DNA from: Prevotella sp. E2-28
GTDB lineage: Bacteria > Bacteroidota > Bacteroidia > Bacteroidales > Bacteroidaceae
Reading direction: 5' to 3'
DNA length: 64,000 nucleotides
Assembly (NCBI RefSeq): GCF_022024055.1
Contig: NZ_CP091788.1
Location: forward strand, 2,728,001-2,792,000
The translations under genes were made by a program, and so were the position numbers. Below are positions 8,099 to 15,984 of the stretch, piece by piece. Positions within the stretch are counted from its first letter, which is position 1. The number at the start of each line of letters is the position of its first letter. The notes below the pieces were generated by a model. That model did no database searches. It saw only the letters and a list, made by a program, of their open reading frames with translations, and was not told the DNA's origin.

Positions 8099-9160
8099 TT
8101 AGCCCAACAGAATCTGTACGATGCGTTCTGCCGTACGACCATCCCATCGGTCAGGCAAGGCGCATTTTTTCCATTCACCAGCTTTCATGCGCAACAACTC
8201 TTCCTTCAAGCGTTGAGGATCTTCCCCCACAAGAACATTACTGCCCACGGTAACGGTCTCTTGATGCTCCGTGTAACTATTCAGCGTGATACAAGGAACG
8301 CCGTTGAAAGTTGCTTCCTCGGCTACATTACCACTATCCGTGATAATACCTCTTGCATTGGCAGTGAGCCAACCGAATTCTAGGTAATTCAGGGAGGTGA
8401 GAGGTTGAAAGTGAGAGGTTGAAGGTGAGAGGTTAGAAACGACCTCTAGAGCTTTGCCACGCAACGGGGCGATAATGGGGGTATCACCTGCAGACTCTGA
8501 CATTGCAACAAGCATATTCTTCAACTTCTCCTCGTCAGCTAAGAGTGTCTTTCTGTTTACAGTAAACACGAAATAAGCTCCCGGTTCTACATCCAAAACA
8601 GGTTTTTGAAGTCGCTGATGATTAAAACGGAGAGTATCCATCAGGATATTACCCACCATATAAGTATTGTTGCTATCAGACTGTTCACGACTAGCCACAC
8701 TGTTACTCTTCGTGCCCGCGGTGAAGAGGTAGTCGCTGAGTGCATCAATGACCAAGCGGTTCACCTCCTTAGGCATATTCATATCGAAAGAACGGGTGCC
8801 AGCCACAAGATGCGCCAGTTTGATGCCACGCTTCTTCGTAACGATTGCTGCTGCCATTGTCGATGCAAGGTCGTCAACAACAATCACCACATCAGCAGGA
8901 TTTTCATCCAGATAAGCATCGAAATGAGCCATCACACGACTAGTAATCTCATTCAAACTGGTACTGTCAACACCAAAAAAGACTGAGGGACGTGGCATCT
9001 GAAGATCTTCAAAAAGTGAAGATTCCAGAGTAGGGTCGTCCTCACGCCCCGTATATACCAATTCATACTCGGCACCCTCGGCCTTTTCTATAGCACGAAT
9101 CAACGGTGCCACTTTCACGAAATTTGGGCGTGCGCCCGCAACAATACAAATATTTTTCAT
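8099..9160 (-). CDS. UDP-GlcNAc 2-epimerase (WecB) homologue lacking catalytic residues
   Basis: 353 residues with the WecB GT-B layout: N-terminal VAGARPNFVKVAPLIRAI, middle AGTRSFDMNMPKEVNR and C-terminal ITDSGNVAEEA. By eye alignment with E. coli WecB the catalytic Asp95 is kept (VVDDLAST). Glu117 becomes valine (VEAGLR to LVAGTR), Glu131 becomes lysine (PEEANR to PKEVNR) and His213 becomes asparagine (GHRRES to VNRKT). The nucleotide-binding GTRPE also becomes GARPN. It may bind a UDP-sugar without epimerising it. A 14-residue stretch (8397-8438) is encoded by a tandem repeat. It is the last gene of the gyrA operon. The family call is strong and loss of activity is inferred. Confidence 0.8.
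   Translation of the reverse strand: MKNICIVAGARPNFVKVAPLIRAIEKAEGAEYELVYTGREDDPTLESSLFEDLQMPRPSVFFGVDSTSLNEITSRVMAHFDAYLDENPADVVIVVDDLASTMAAAIVTKKRGIKLAHLVAGTRSFDMNMPKEVNRLVIDALSDYLFTAGTKSNSVASREQSDSNNTYMVGNILMDTLRFNHQRLQKPVLDVEPGAYFVFTVNRKTLLADEEKLKNMLVAMSESAGDTPIIAPLRGKALEVVSNLSPSTSHFQPLTSLNYLEFGWLTANARGIITDSGNVAEEATFNGVPCITLNSYTEHQETVTVGSNVLVGEDPQRLKEELLRMKAGEWKKCALPDRWDGRTAERIVQILLG
8397..8438 (-). repeat. Three tandem 14-base repeats inside the epimerase homologue
   Basis: On the plus strand gtgagaggttgaaa starts at 8397, with near copies at 8411 and 8425 (gtgagaggttgaag, gtgagaggttagaa). This is the same 3 x 14 base layout as in ansA, with an unrelated word. Confidence 0.9.
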
Positions 9161-9176
9161 AGCGGTAGCAAATTAT

Positions 9177-10331
9177 TCACTTTTCCTTTAACAGTCTGTC
9201 TATCTCATCAAACTGCTTTCCCATGTTCAGATTCAGATAGATACGATAGAGTACCGGTGCCCATTTCTCCTTTTCCTTAGGCATCAGTTTTCTATAATGC
9301 TCCATATAGGGACAGGCCTTCAGGTAAGCCTGTTTCACAAGTTTCTTTTCCTGACGGTCATCCAGCCTGACAGCTATATTGAAATACGCCGTACCTGCAT
9401 TGAAATAAGGTTCGGCCAGATTTGGATTCACTTCTATGAGACGCTCGCTGTACTTGATACTCTCAGCATAGCGTTCCATACGCAACAGCGTGGTAGATTT
9501 TGCGAAGAGGAACAGTTCACTATTGGGATTGACAGCCAGTGCGCTATCAGCTAGCGCCAATGCCTTTTCATTATCACCCATTCCCGTATAGGCATCCATC
9601 AGTCGGGGGAAGAAATAATGGAACTGTGGATAACGGCGGAAGCCCTCTTCTAATGTCTTCACATAGAGTTCGTCATCATTGAGCCATTTACGGGCCTCAG
9701 CGATAAACTGCAACGTAAAGTCGGCTTTAGCCGTATCGCGTAATGCCTGTTTACTATAACGCAGCGTCAACACAGCATTTTTCTGCTTATAGCCACAATA
9801 GGTTGCCCAATAAGCAGCCTCAGGCATTCGCGTATCAAGCGAATCATAATGAAAAGCCTGAAACAGAGGCTGGCGGGCACAATCTAGATAAGCCTCATAA
9901 TAAGGATAAGCCTCTGTCCATTTATTCTTCCTCAGCAAGAAAGAGCCTCCATTGAAGATATTCGGGCGAAGGGTGTTTAACTGTTGCGAATGGCTCTTAC
10001 GGTTATCTGTAGTCAGACTGTCAATCGACTCAGCAATCGTCAGCAGCTGAAGAGCCTTCGAGAAGAATGCTGCTGTATCATATTGTTGTTTTAAATAAAG
10101 TTTCTCGTTGCCCTGCTCATATTGTCCAAGCACGGCATCGTAATAGGCCAGCCATATCTTCTTGTTGGTACGGTTGGTCGAGTCTTTGAGCAGATTAGTC
10201 AGTACTTTCTCTGCATCAGCATATTTGCCACTCTTGATAGACGACCGTGCTTGACTAAGCTCTTTCTTTTGAGCCATCAAGCACGGTGTCGTTATTAGTA
10301 AGAGAAGCAAGGTCGCAAAGAGTTGCTTCAT
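9177..10331 (-). CDS. Periplasmic or outer-membrane TPR protein
   Basis: A 384-residue protein with a signal peptide (LLLLLITTPCLMAQ). TPR-like helix pairs run through most of the sequence, the clearest near residues 235-320 (NEKALALADSALAVNPNSE, ESIKYSERLIEVNPNLAEPYFNAGTAYF). It has no catalytic motif and is probably a protein-protein scaffold. It resembles its upstream neighbour in plan (signal peptide plus TPRs) and lies 21 bases behind it, so the pair probably arose by duplication. It is co-transcribed with gyrA. Specific function unknown. Confidence 0.75.
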   Translation of the reverse strand: MKQLFATLLLLLITTPCLMAQKKELSQARSSIKSGKYADAEKVLTNLLKDSTNRTNKKIWLAYYDAVLGQYEQGNEKLYLKQQYDTAAFFSKALQLLTIAESIDSLTTDNRKSHSQQLNTLRPNIFNGGSFLLRKNKWTEAYPYYEAYLDCARQPLFQAFHYDSLDTRMPEAAYWATYCGYKQKNAVLTLRYSKQALRDTAKADFTLQFIAEARKWLNDDELYVKTLEEGFRRYPQFHYFFPRLMDAYTGMGDNEKALALADSALAVNPNSELFLFAKSTTLLRMERYAESIKYSERLIEVNPNLAEPYFNAGTAYFNIAVRLDDRQEKKLVKQAYLKACPYMEHYRKLMPKEKEKWAPVLYRIYLNLNMGKQFDEIDRLLKEK

Positions 10332-10352
10332 TCTATCTTTTTAGGGTTTATA

Positions 10353-11618
10353 TTATCGTCCGGCATTCACCAGGGCCTCCATCTCGTCACTCTTGGCCTT
10401 ATCGCCCAGAGAGTAGTAGATCTGATAGAGAGGATATGCCCAGTTCACCTTCTCACGATCGGGATCCAATTCCTTGGCACGCTCCAGGAATGACAAAGCA
10501 TCAGCAAGGATGGCCTTTACCTTGTCGGCATTAGCCTTAGTCAGACCGCCAGTATTCTTGTCGGCCAACTTATCCTTCAGGTCGATAGCCTTACCGTTCA
10601 GGCATACACCAGCATTGAATATACACTGGATGAACTCGTTGTCAAGTTCAATAGCTTTCTTATAAGACTCTACGGCGTTATCCCAGTCGCGGTCGTTCAT
10701 CTGGACCTCACCCTTCAGAGCCCAAGCCATTTTGTTCTCAGCATTCAAAGCGATTTCCTCTTCAGCCCACTCAGCCAGAGCCTTCTGGTTGTTTGAACGG
10801 GTGTAGTACTCCATCAGCAGGTTAAAGTAACGCTCCTCGTCAGGATTAGCCTTGTGAAGATCTTTCACGGTGTTCACATAATCCAGAGAGTCCTGAGGAG
10901 TCTTCATCGTCTCTTTCTTTGAGAAGATAATGATCTCGTTAGCCTCACCAGCCTTAGAAGGATCAGCCTCAGCCAATCTCTTTGCATAAGCTACAGCTTC
11001 ATCATAATTCTTCATCTGGTGAGAGAGGAATGCGCAGTAATACAGAATGTCGTTAAAGAACGGCTCCTTGGGGAACTCTGCCTCGGGTACATCCTTGAAG
11101 AGAGAAGTCTCACGCAGATTAGCATAAGCTTTCCACATACGGATAGCCTCCTCATTATTTTTCTTTCCATAGAAGTACTGACCACCCTGAACGAGAGGGA
11201 TAGACAGGCCCTTGAAACGGTTCTGGTTTGCAGAAAGGAACTTACGCTTTACCTTACCCTTAGCATCAGGCATCTGATCGTACTTATCAGTCTCAATAGC
11301 TGACTCCAGAGCCTTAATGGCACTGTTATACATCAGCGTAGAGTCAGCCTTTTCCTTCGCGCCAGGTATAGCACTCTTAATAGCAGCCTCAGCCTGCTGA
11401 GAATACTGCTGGAAATAAATGTCTGTTTGAAGGTTCCAGGCGGCAGCCTTGTCTAGTGTCTCACTTGAGGTAAGTGCAGGTGCCAGCGTCTGAGCAGCAG
11501 CGTTAAAGTCGCCTTTTGACAAGAGTTTTTTAGCCTCTTTCACTACTGCGTCCTGTGCATAGGCTGTGGTGGCAGCACCTGCCATCAAAGCCATCATCAT
11601 TAGCTTTTTCATAATCAC
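10353..11618 (-). CDS. Secreted TPR protein downstream of gyrA
   Basis: 421 residues. A short signal peptide ends at TTAYAQ. The second methionine (11612) is an equally good start. TPR motifs are seen near residues 190-230 and 300-350 (MAWALKGEVQMNDRDWDNAVESYKKAIELDNEF) and at the C-terminus (FLERAKELDPDREKVNWAYPLYQIYY). It begins 19 bases after gyrA and shares its transcript. From memory, a TPR gene behind gyrA is common in Bacteroidales. No enzymatic motif. It is probably an envelope scaffold, and no link to gyrase chemistry is visible. Confidence 0.75.
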   Translation of the reverse strand: MIMKKLMMMALMAGAATTAYAQDAVVKEAKKLLSKGDFNAAAQTLAPALTSSETLDKAAAWNLQTDIYFQQYSQQAEAAIKSAIPGAKEKADSTLMYNSAIKALESAIETDKYDQMPDAKGKVKRKFLSANQNRFKGLSIPLVQGGQYFYGKKNNEEAIRMWKAYANLRETSLFKDVPEAEFPKEPFFNDILYYCAFLSHQMKNYDEAVAYAKRLAEADPSKAGEANEIIIFSKKETMKTPQDSLDYVNTVKDLHKANPDEERYFNLLMEYYTRSNNQKALAEWAEEEIALNAENKMAWALKGEVQMNDRDWDNAVESYKKAIELDNEFIQCIFNAGVCLNGKAIDLKDKLADKNTGGLTKANADKVKAILADALSFLERAKELDPDREKVNWAYPLYQIYYSLGDKAKSDEMEALVNAGR

Positions 11619-11637
11619 AAGTTATTAGTTAAACGGT

Positions 11638-14184
11638 TTATTCATTATTTGTTTCCGGAGTTTCCTGAGTTTCCAGATTCTCAGCATTTTCCTCGGCCAG
11701 TTCCTCCTCGGTAGCCTTCTGCACCTTGCAGACGCTGGCGATGGTATCGTTTTTCTTCGTCAGGTTAATCAGGCGGACACCCTGAGTAGCACGACCCATG
11801 ACGCGTACCTCACTAACATTCAGACGAATCAGGATACCACTCTTATTGATGATCATCAGGTCGTTCTCATCAGTTACCACCTTGATAGCCACCAAACGAC
11901 CAGTCTTCTCTGTGACGGCAAGGGTCTTCACGCCCTTGGTACCACGGTTGGTGATACGGTAGTCCTCGATATCCGATCGCTTACCATAACCGTTCTCGCT
12001 GACCACCATGATGGTCTCAGTCTGAGGATCATTGACGCATACCATACCTACAACTTCGTCGTCACCACCATCAAGACGCATACCAATCACACCAGTAGAT
12101 ACGCGGCCCATAGTACGAACAGTATCCTCATTGAAGCGAACGGCACGTCCGTTACGGTTAGCCAGCAGAATCTCGTTATGGCCATTAGTCAAGCGAACGC
12201 CTACGACCTGGTCGCCCTCATTGATATTGATAGCAATCACACCTGCGGCACGTACATTCTTATACTGATTCAGACAGGTCTTCTTCACAATACCCTGCTT
12301 GGTAGCAAATACTACGTAGTGGCTGTTCAGGAACTCCTCATCATTGAAGTTTTTGATGCGCAATACGGCATTGATAGAATCGTCTGGCTCAATATTCAGC
12401 AGGTTCTGGATTGCGCGACCCTTTGAATTGCGGTCGCCCTCAGGAATCTCATAGCACTTCTGCCAGTAGCAGCGTCCCTTCTGCGTGAAGAACAGCAACG
12501 TGTTATGCATCGTGGCAGGATAGATATACTCTGTGAAATCGTTATCACGATGACGGGCACCCTTAGCACCCATACCACCACGGCTCTGAGCATGGAAATC
12601 GCTCAGCGGTGTGCGCTTGATATAGCCCATGTGGCTGATAGTGATGACCACGGGATCATCGGGATAGAAGTCCTCAGCGTTGAACTCATGGTCAAAGGGG
12701 ATAATCTCCGTCTTACGCTCATCGCCATATTTCTCTTTTACCTCCAGCAGGTCTTCCTTCATCACCTCCTTACAACGCTCAGGGTTGTTCAGGATTTCCT
12801 CCAAGTCGGCAATCAGTTTCATCAAGTCGTCATACTCCTGATGCAACTGATCAACACGCAGGCCGGTCAACTGGCTCAGGCGCATGTCAACGATAGCCTT
12901 CGACTGCAACTCATCCAAGTCGAAGCGCTTCTCCAAGTTACGCTGAGCATCGGTAGGTGTAGCCGACTGACGGATGATATGCACCACCTCGTCGATATTG
13001 TTCACGGCAATAATCAAGCCCTCCAAGATGTGGGCACGCTCCTGAGCCTTCTTCAGATCGTACTTTGTACGACGGATGGTTACCTCATGACGGTGCTCAA
13101 TGAAGTAGCGGATGCAGTCGCGCAAACTGAGCAACTTCGGGCGCATCTTGCCATGCGTGCCAGGAATGGGCACCAGAGCGATATTGTTCACAGAGAACGA
13201 ACTCTGCAAGGCTGTCATCTTGAACAGCTTATTCAGAATCACGTTAGCATTGGCATCGCGCTTCACATCAACAACGATACGCATACCCTGACGACCTGAT
13301 TCATCGTTCACATTTGAGATACCCTCAATCTTGTGCTGGGTAGCCAAGTCAGCGATATACGCTACGAGGTCGGCCTTGTTAACGCCGTAAGGAATCTCGG
13401 TCACCACAATCTTATCGTGAGTCTCGCCGCTCTCAATCTCAGCCTTGGCACGCATCACGATACGACCGCGACCAGTCTCATAGGCATCCTTCACGCCTTG
13501 CAGACCATAGATATATGCGCCTGTAGGGAAGTCAGGACCAGGAATATACTGCATCAAGCCTTCGCAGTCAATATCTGGATTATCGATAAAGGCGCAGCAA
13601 CCATCAATCACCTCACTCAGGTTATGGGTCGGCATATTCGTAGCCATACCTACGGCAATACCGTTACCACCATTTACCAGCAGGTTGGGCACCTTCGTAG
13701 GCATCACGCTAGGCTCCAGCAGGGTATTATCGAAGTTGGGGTCCATATCTACGGTGTCCTTCTCCAGGTCGTCCATGATGTGTTCACCCATCTTAGAGAG
13801 GCGACACTCCGTGTAACGCATGGCTGCAGGTGAGTCACCATCTACTGAACCGAAGTTACCCTGACCGTCAACCAGCATGTAGCGCATGTTCCATTCCTGG
13901 CCCATACGCACCAGGGCGCCATATACTGATGAGTCGCCGTGGGGGTGGTACTTACCGAGCACCTCACCAACAACACGCGCACACTTCTTGTGCGGCTTAT
14001 CGCTGGTGTTACCAATGCCCATCATACCATAAAGAATACGGCGATGCACAGGCTTAAATCCATCACGAACATCAGGAAGGGCACGTGCCACAATCACGGA
14101 CATCGAATAGTCGATGTACGAAGACTTCATCTCTTCCTCGATGTTAATCTTCAAAATTCTGTCGTTGTCAATCGTCTGATCCAC
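11638..14184 (-). CDS. gyrA: DNA gyrase subunit A
   Basis: 848 residues, the usual size. With GyrB it introduces negative supercoils using ATP. The catalytic tyrosine is Tyr124 in MRYTECRLS. The quinolone region reads HPHGDSSVYGALVRM, with Ser85 at E. coli position 83 and Gly89 at position 87. The C-terminal DNA-wrapping domain has six-blade repeats and a GyrA-box variant, QSRGGMG, in place of QRRGGKG. The tail is acidic (EENAENLETQETPETNNE). A -7 box at 14311-14318 gives a leader of about 120 bases. It is first in an operon with two TPR proteins and the epimerase homologue. Confidence 0.98.
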   Translation of the reverse strand: MDQTIDNDRILKINIEEEMKSSYIDYSMSVIVARALPDVRDGFKPVHRRILYGMMGIGNTSDKPHKKCARVVGEVLGKYHPHGDSSVYGALVRMGQEWNMRYMLVDGQGNFGSVDGDSPAAMRYTECRLSKMGEHIMDDLEKDTVDMDPNFDNTLLEPSVMPTKVPNLLVNGGNGIAVGMATNMPTHNLSEVIDGCCAFIDNPDIDCEGLMQYIPGPDFPTGAYIYGLQGVKDAYETGRGRIVMRAKAEIESGETHDKIVVTEIPYGVNKADLVAYIADLATQHKIEGISNVNDESGRQGMRIVVDVKRDANANVILNKLFKMTALQSSFSVNNIALVPIPGTHGKMRPKLLSLRDCIRYFIEHRHEVTIRRTKYDLKKAQERAHILEGLIIAVNNIDEVVHIIRQSATPTDAQRNLEKRFDLDELQSKAIVDMRLSQLTGLRVDQLHQEYDDLMKLIADLEEILNNPERCKEVMKEDLLEVKEKYGDERKTEIIPFDHEFNAEDFYPDDPVVITISHMGYIKRTPLSDFHAQSRGGMGAKGARHRDNDFTEYIYPATMHNTLLFFTQKGRCYWQKCYEIPEGDRNSKGRAIQNLLNIEPDDSINAVLRIKNFNDEEFLNSHYVVFATKQGIVKKTCLNQYKNVRAAGVIAININEGDQVVGVRLTNGHNEILLANRNGRAVRFNEDTVRTMGRVSTGVIGMRLDGGDDEVVGMVCVNDPQTETIMVVSENGYGKRSDIEDYRITNRGTKGVKTLAVTEKTGRLVAIKVVTDENDLMIINKSGILIRLNVSEVRVMGRATQGVRLINLTKKNDTIASVCKVQKATEEELAEENAENLETQETPETNNE

Positions 14185-14310
14185 TGTCTAATTTTCTATT
14201 TTATAATTTATAATTTCCAATTTAATTTCAATTGGGCCATTTTTCCCAATTTCACGTTTAAGGCCATTTTTAAGCCCGCTGACGCGTTTTTACCTTTTTC
14301 ATTCAGCGTA

Positions 14311-14318
14311 CAAAGGTA
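14311..14318 (-). promoter_or_regulatory. gyrA -7 box TACCTTTG
   Basis: CAAAGGTA on the plus strand reads TACCTTTG toward gyrA, matching TAnnTTTG. The leader of about 120 bases that follows is AT-rich with a repeated TGGCC word. Confidence 0.8.
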
Positions 14319-14840
14319 CGAAAATTATTAAAAACAAGAAAGGAAAAAGGTAAAAAAGAAAGGAAATACTATCCATTTTTCACTTTTTTACCTTTTCGCC
14401 CTTTTACCTTTTTATATTTTCACCTAAAAGGTACAGTTTTTCGCCCCTACACATGTATTTTAAGAAAAAACTATATTTAAGTCATACCAATGTTACTTTT
14501 AGGCATCTTTGAAACATCTTGGAACCTACATCATTGTACAACAGAAAAATAGTTCCCACTTATTCCAACATCGGAAACTATTAGTTTCATTCGAAGAAAC
14601 TAATAGTTTCTACAATAAAAACTGATAGTTCCCACCATAGTTACTACTACAGAGCTGCCTCAATTTCAATAAGTTATAAACAAAAATACAAAAATTCTGT
14701 CAAATATCCAAAAAGAAATAACGTTATATGACGATAGCATGATGTTAAAATTGACATAACATCATATATTAATCAACATATAATCAATGGTTTACAAGAA
14801 CACATGACGCTAATCTGTAAAATTATAAAAAAAATTGAAG
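14319..14840. repeat. Non-coding region with word tract and 15-base palindrome
   Basis: No gene is visible. Bases 14335-14435 are a tract of variants of aaaggtaaaaaag and its complement. Bases 14574-14588 and 14596-14610 form a perfect inverted repeat (GAAACTATTAGTTTC, 7-base loop). It is flanked by direct copies of atagttcccac at about 14529 and 14626. Confidence 0.7.
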
Positions 14841-14868
14841 AAAAAAAAAACGGAACCGCTAGATTCCG
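14841..14868 (-). terminator. Likely terminator of the DUF5715-type gene
   Basis: The short arms CGGAA and TTCCG (14851-14868) are followed on the minus strand by a ten-base T run, about 25 bases after the stop codon. The stem is weak but the T run is good. Confidence 0.6.
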
Positions 14869-14893
14869 CTTTTACAGTTCGCTTTCATCATTT

Positions 14894-15703
14894 TCACCTT
14901 ACAGTCAGATGGAAACAACCCTGCTTCACTTCATACTTCACAAAACAACGATTCTGCTGACGCATATCATTGAGCACCTCACTCAAAACAAACTTCAACG
15001 AGTCATTACGTACTACGCGACGCTTAGGACCATCAGGATCCTCCACTGTCTGATAACGGTTATAACAAATATCTACCGTTGTGCCATAAAGATGGCAAGA
15101 CCTTTCCGTAGCGTTACCGTTATGGCGACGAAGTTTTGCCACATCCTCTTGCGTACGCAACACGCTGGTCACAATGAAGCGATGCAAGGGCACACCCTTC
15201 ACCTGCAGACTATCAAAGAACGCCTGTCCAATATCCTGAAGTAGGATAGCAGCACGGGGCACCAAATAAGGAATACTACTATACAGAGGATCTATATTAT
15301 AATAAGGTGAACAACCAATATAAACCAATTCATCCTTTCTTTCTTCCGCATCCTGACGATTCCTTACAGGCTTCACCCCCCATTTCTCAGCAGCGACCAA
15401 CTGTACATCATTATTGTCAGGAAAAGTTTTCTGATAGCCGGGAACACTCATAATTCTGTGAGGACGCTCGCCATCAGCAAGATAACGAGGACTTACGCTT
15501 ATAGTGGTAATAGGAGTTGCTGGGGTTGAAAATTCCTCATTTTTCTCTGGTTCAGCGTTTTTTTCAGACACTGCAGCGACTTCTGTCTCCGTCTTTTTAT
15601 CAGTTGCACCAAACTGCCCCAACCCGCACTTCACCAGTGCAAGCACAATGACTACGACCCCCAAAATCTCAAGAAATCTGTGTTTACGTATATTCTGATT
15701 CAT
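14894..15703 (-). CDS. Membrane-anchored M15-like peptidase-fold protein (DUF5715 type)
   Basis: 269 residues. An N-terminal membrane anchor (VVVIVLALVKCGLGQF) is followed by a low-complexity acidic linker (about 35-60) and a C-terminal domain. That domain has the pattern of M15/VanY D-Ala-D-Ala peptidases: TSVLRTQEDVAKL, then SCHLYGTTVDICY (S..H..G...D, two zinc ligands), then a late histidine in QGCFHLTV. It probably acts on peptidoglycan in the periplasm. I recall this Bacteroidales family as DUF5715, without certainty. It has its own promoter (-7 box 15757-15764) and terminator. Confidence 0.7.
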   Translation of the reverse strand: MNQNIRKHRFLEILGVVVIVLALVKCGLGQFGATDKKTETEVAAVSEKNAEPEKNEEFSTPATPITTISVSPRYLADGERPHRIMSVPGYQKTFPDNNDVQLVAAEKWGVKPVRNRQDAEERKDELVYIGCSPYYNIDPLYSSIPYLVPRAAILLQDIGQAFFDSLQVKGVPLHRFIVTSVLRTQEDVAKLRRHNGNATERSCHLYGTTVDICYNRYQTVEDPDGPKRRVVRNDSLKFVLSEVLNDMRQQNRCFVKYEVKQGCFHLTVR

Positions 15704-15756
15704 TAGTTACTCTTCGCTTTATAAGAGCCTTAAACGCTCCTCATTCTTGTTGGCTG

Positions 15757-15764
15757 CAAAATTA
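15757..15764 (-). promoter_or_regulatory. -7 box TAATTTTG for the DUF5715-type gene
   Basis: CAAAATTA on the plus strand is TAATTTTG on the minus strand, 53 bases before the start codon. Confidence 0.7.
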
Positions 15765-15845
15765 CACTTTTATTCTGAGAAAAACAAACTTTCCATTGAC
15801 AAATCTTACTTTCATTCGGAAATGAATAGAAAAACAGTTTTCTTT

Positions 15846-15953
15846 TTGCATTTCGCTCATTTATTCGTAACTTTAAGGCTAACGTCTCGAAATTACTTAC
15901 GCTCGAAAAAACTCAAAAACATTTGGTTTTTTGCTCGCTTATTCGTAACTTTG
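15846..15953 (+). promoter_or_regulatory. lysS promoter with an upstream degenerate copy
   Basis: TAACTTTG at 15946-15953 is the -7 box, with TTGG at 15923 as -33 element. About 78 bases upstream the same block recurs (cgctcatttattcgtaactt against cgctcgcttattcgtaactt), but its box reads TAACTTTA (15868-15875). It may be a duplicated promoter, one copy decayed or weaker. Confidence 0.75.
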
Positions 15954-15984
15954 CACCGAAATTGCAAATATTCGAATATAAGAC

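Noticed and set aside
14804-15244. Plus-strand frame across the end of the DUF5715-type gene
   Set aside because: It is antisense to a gene with clear motifs and has low-complexity content at its start.
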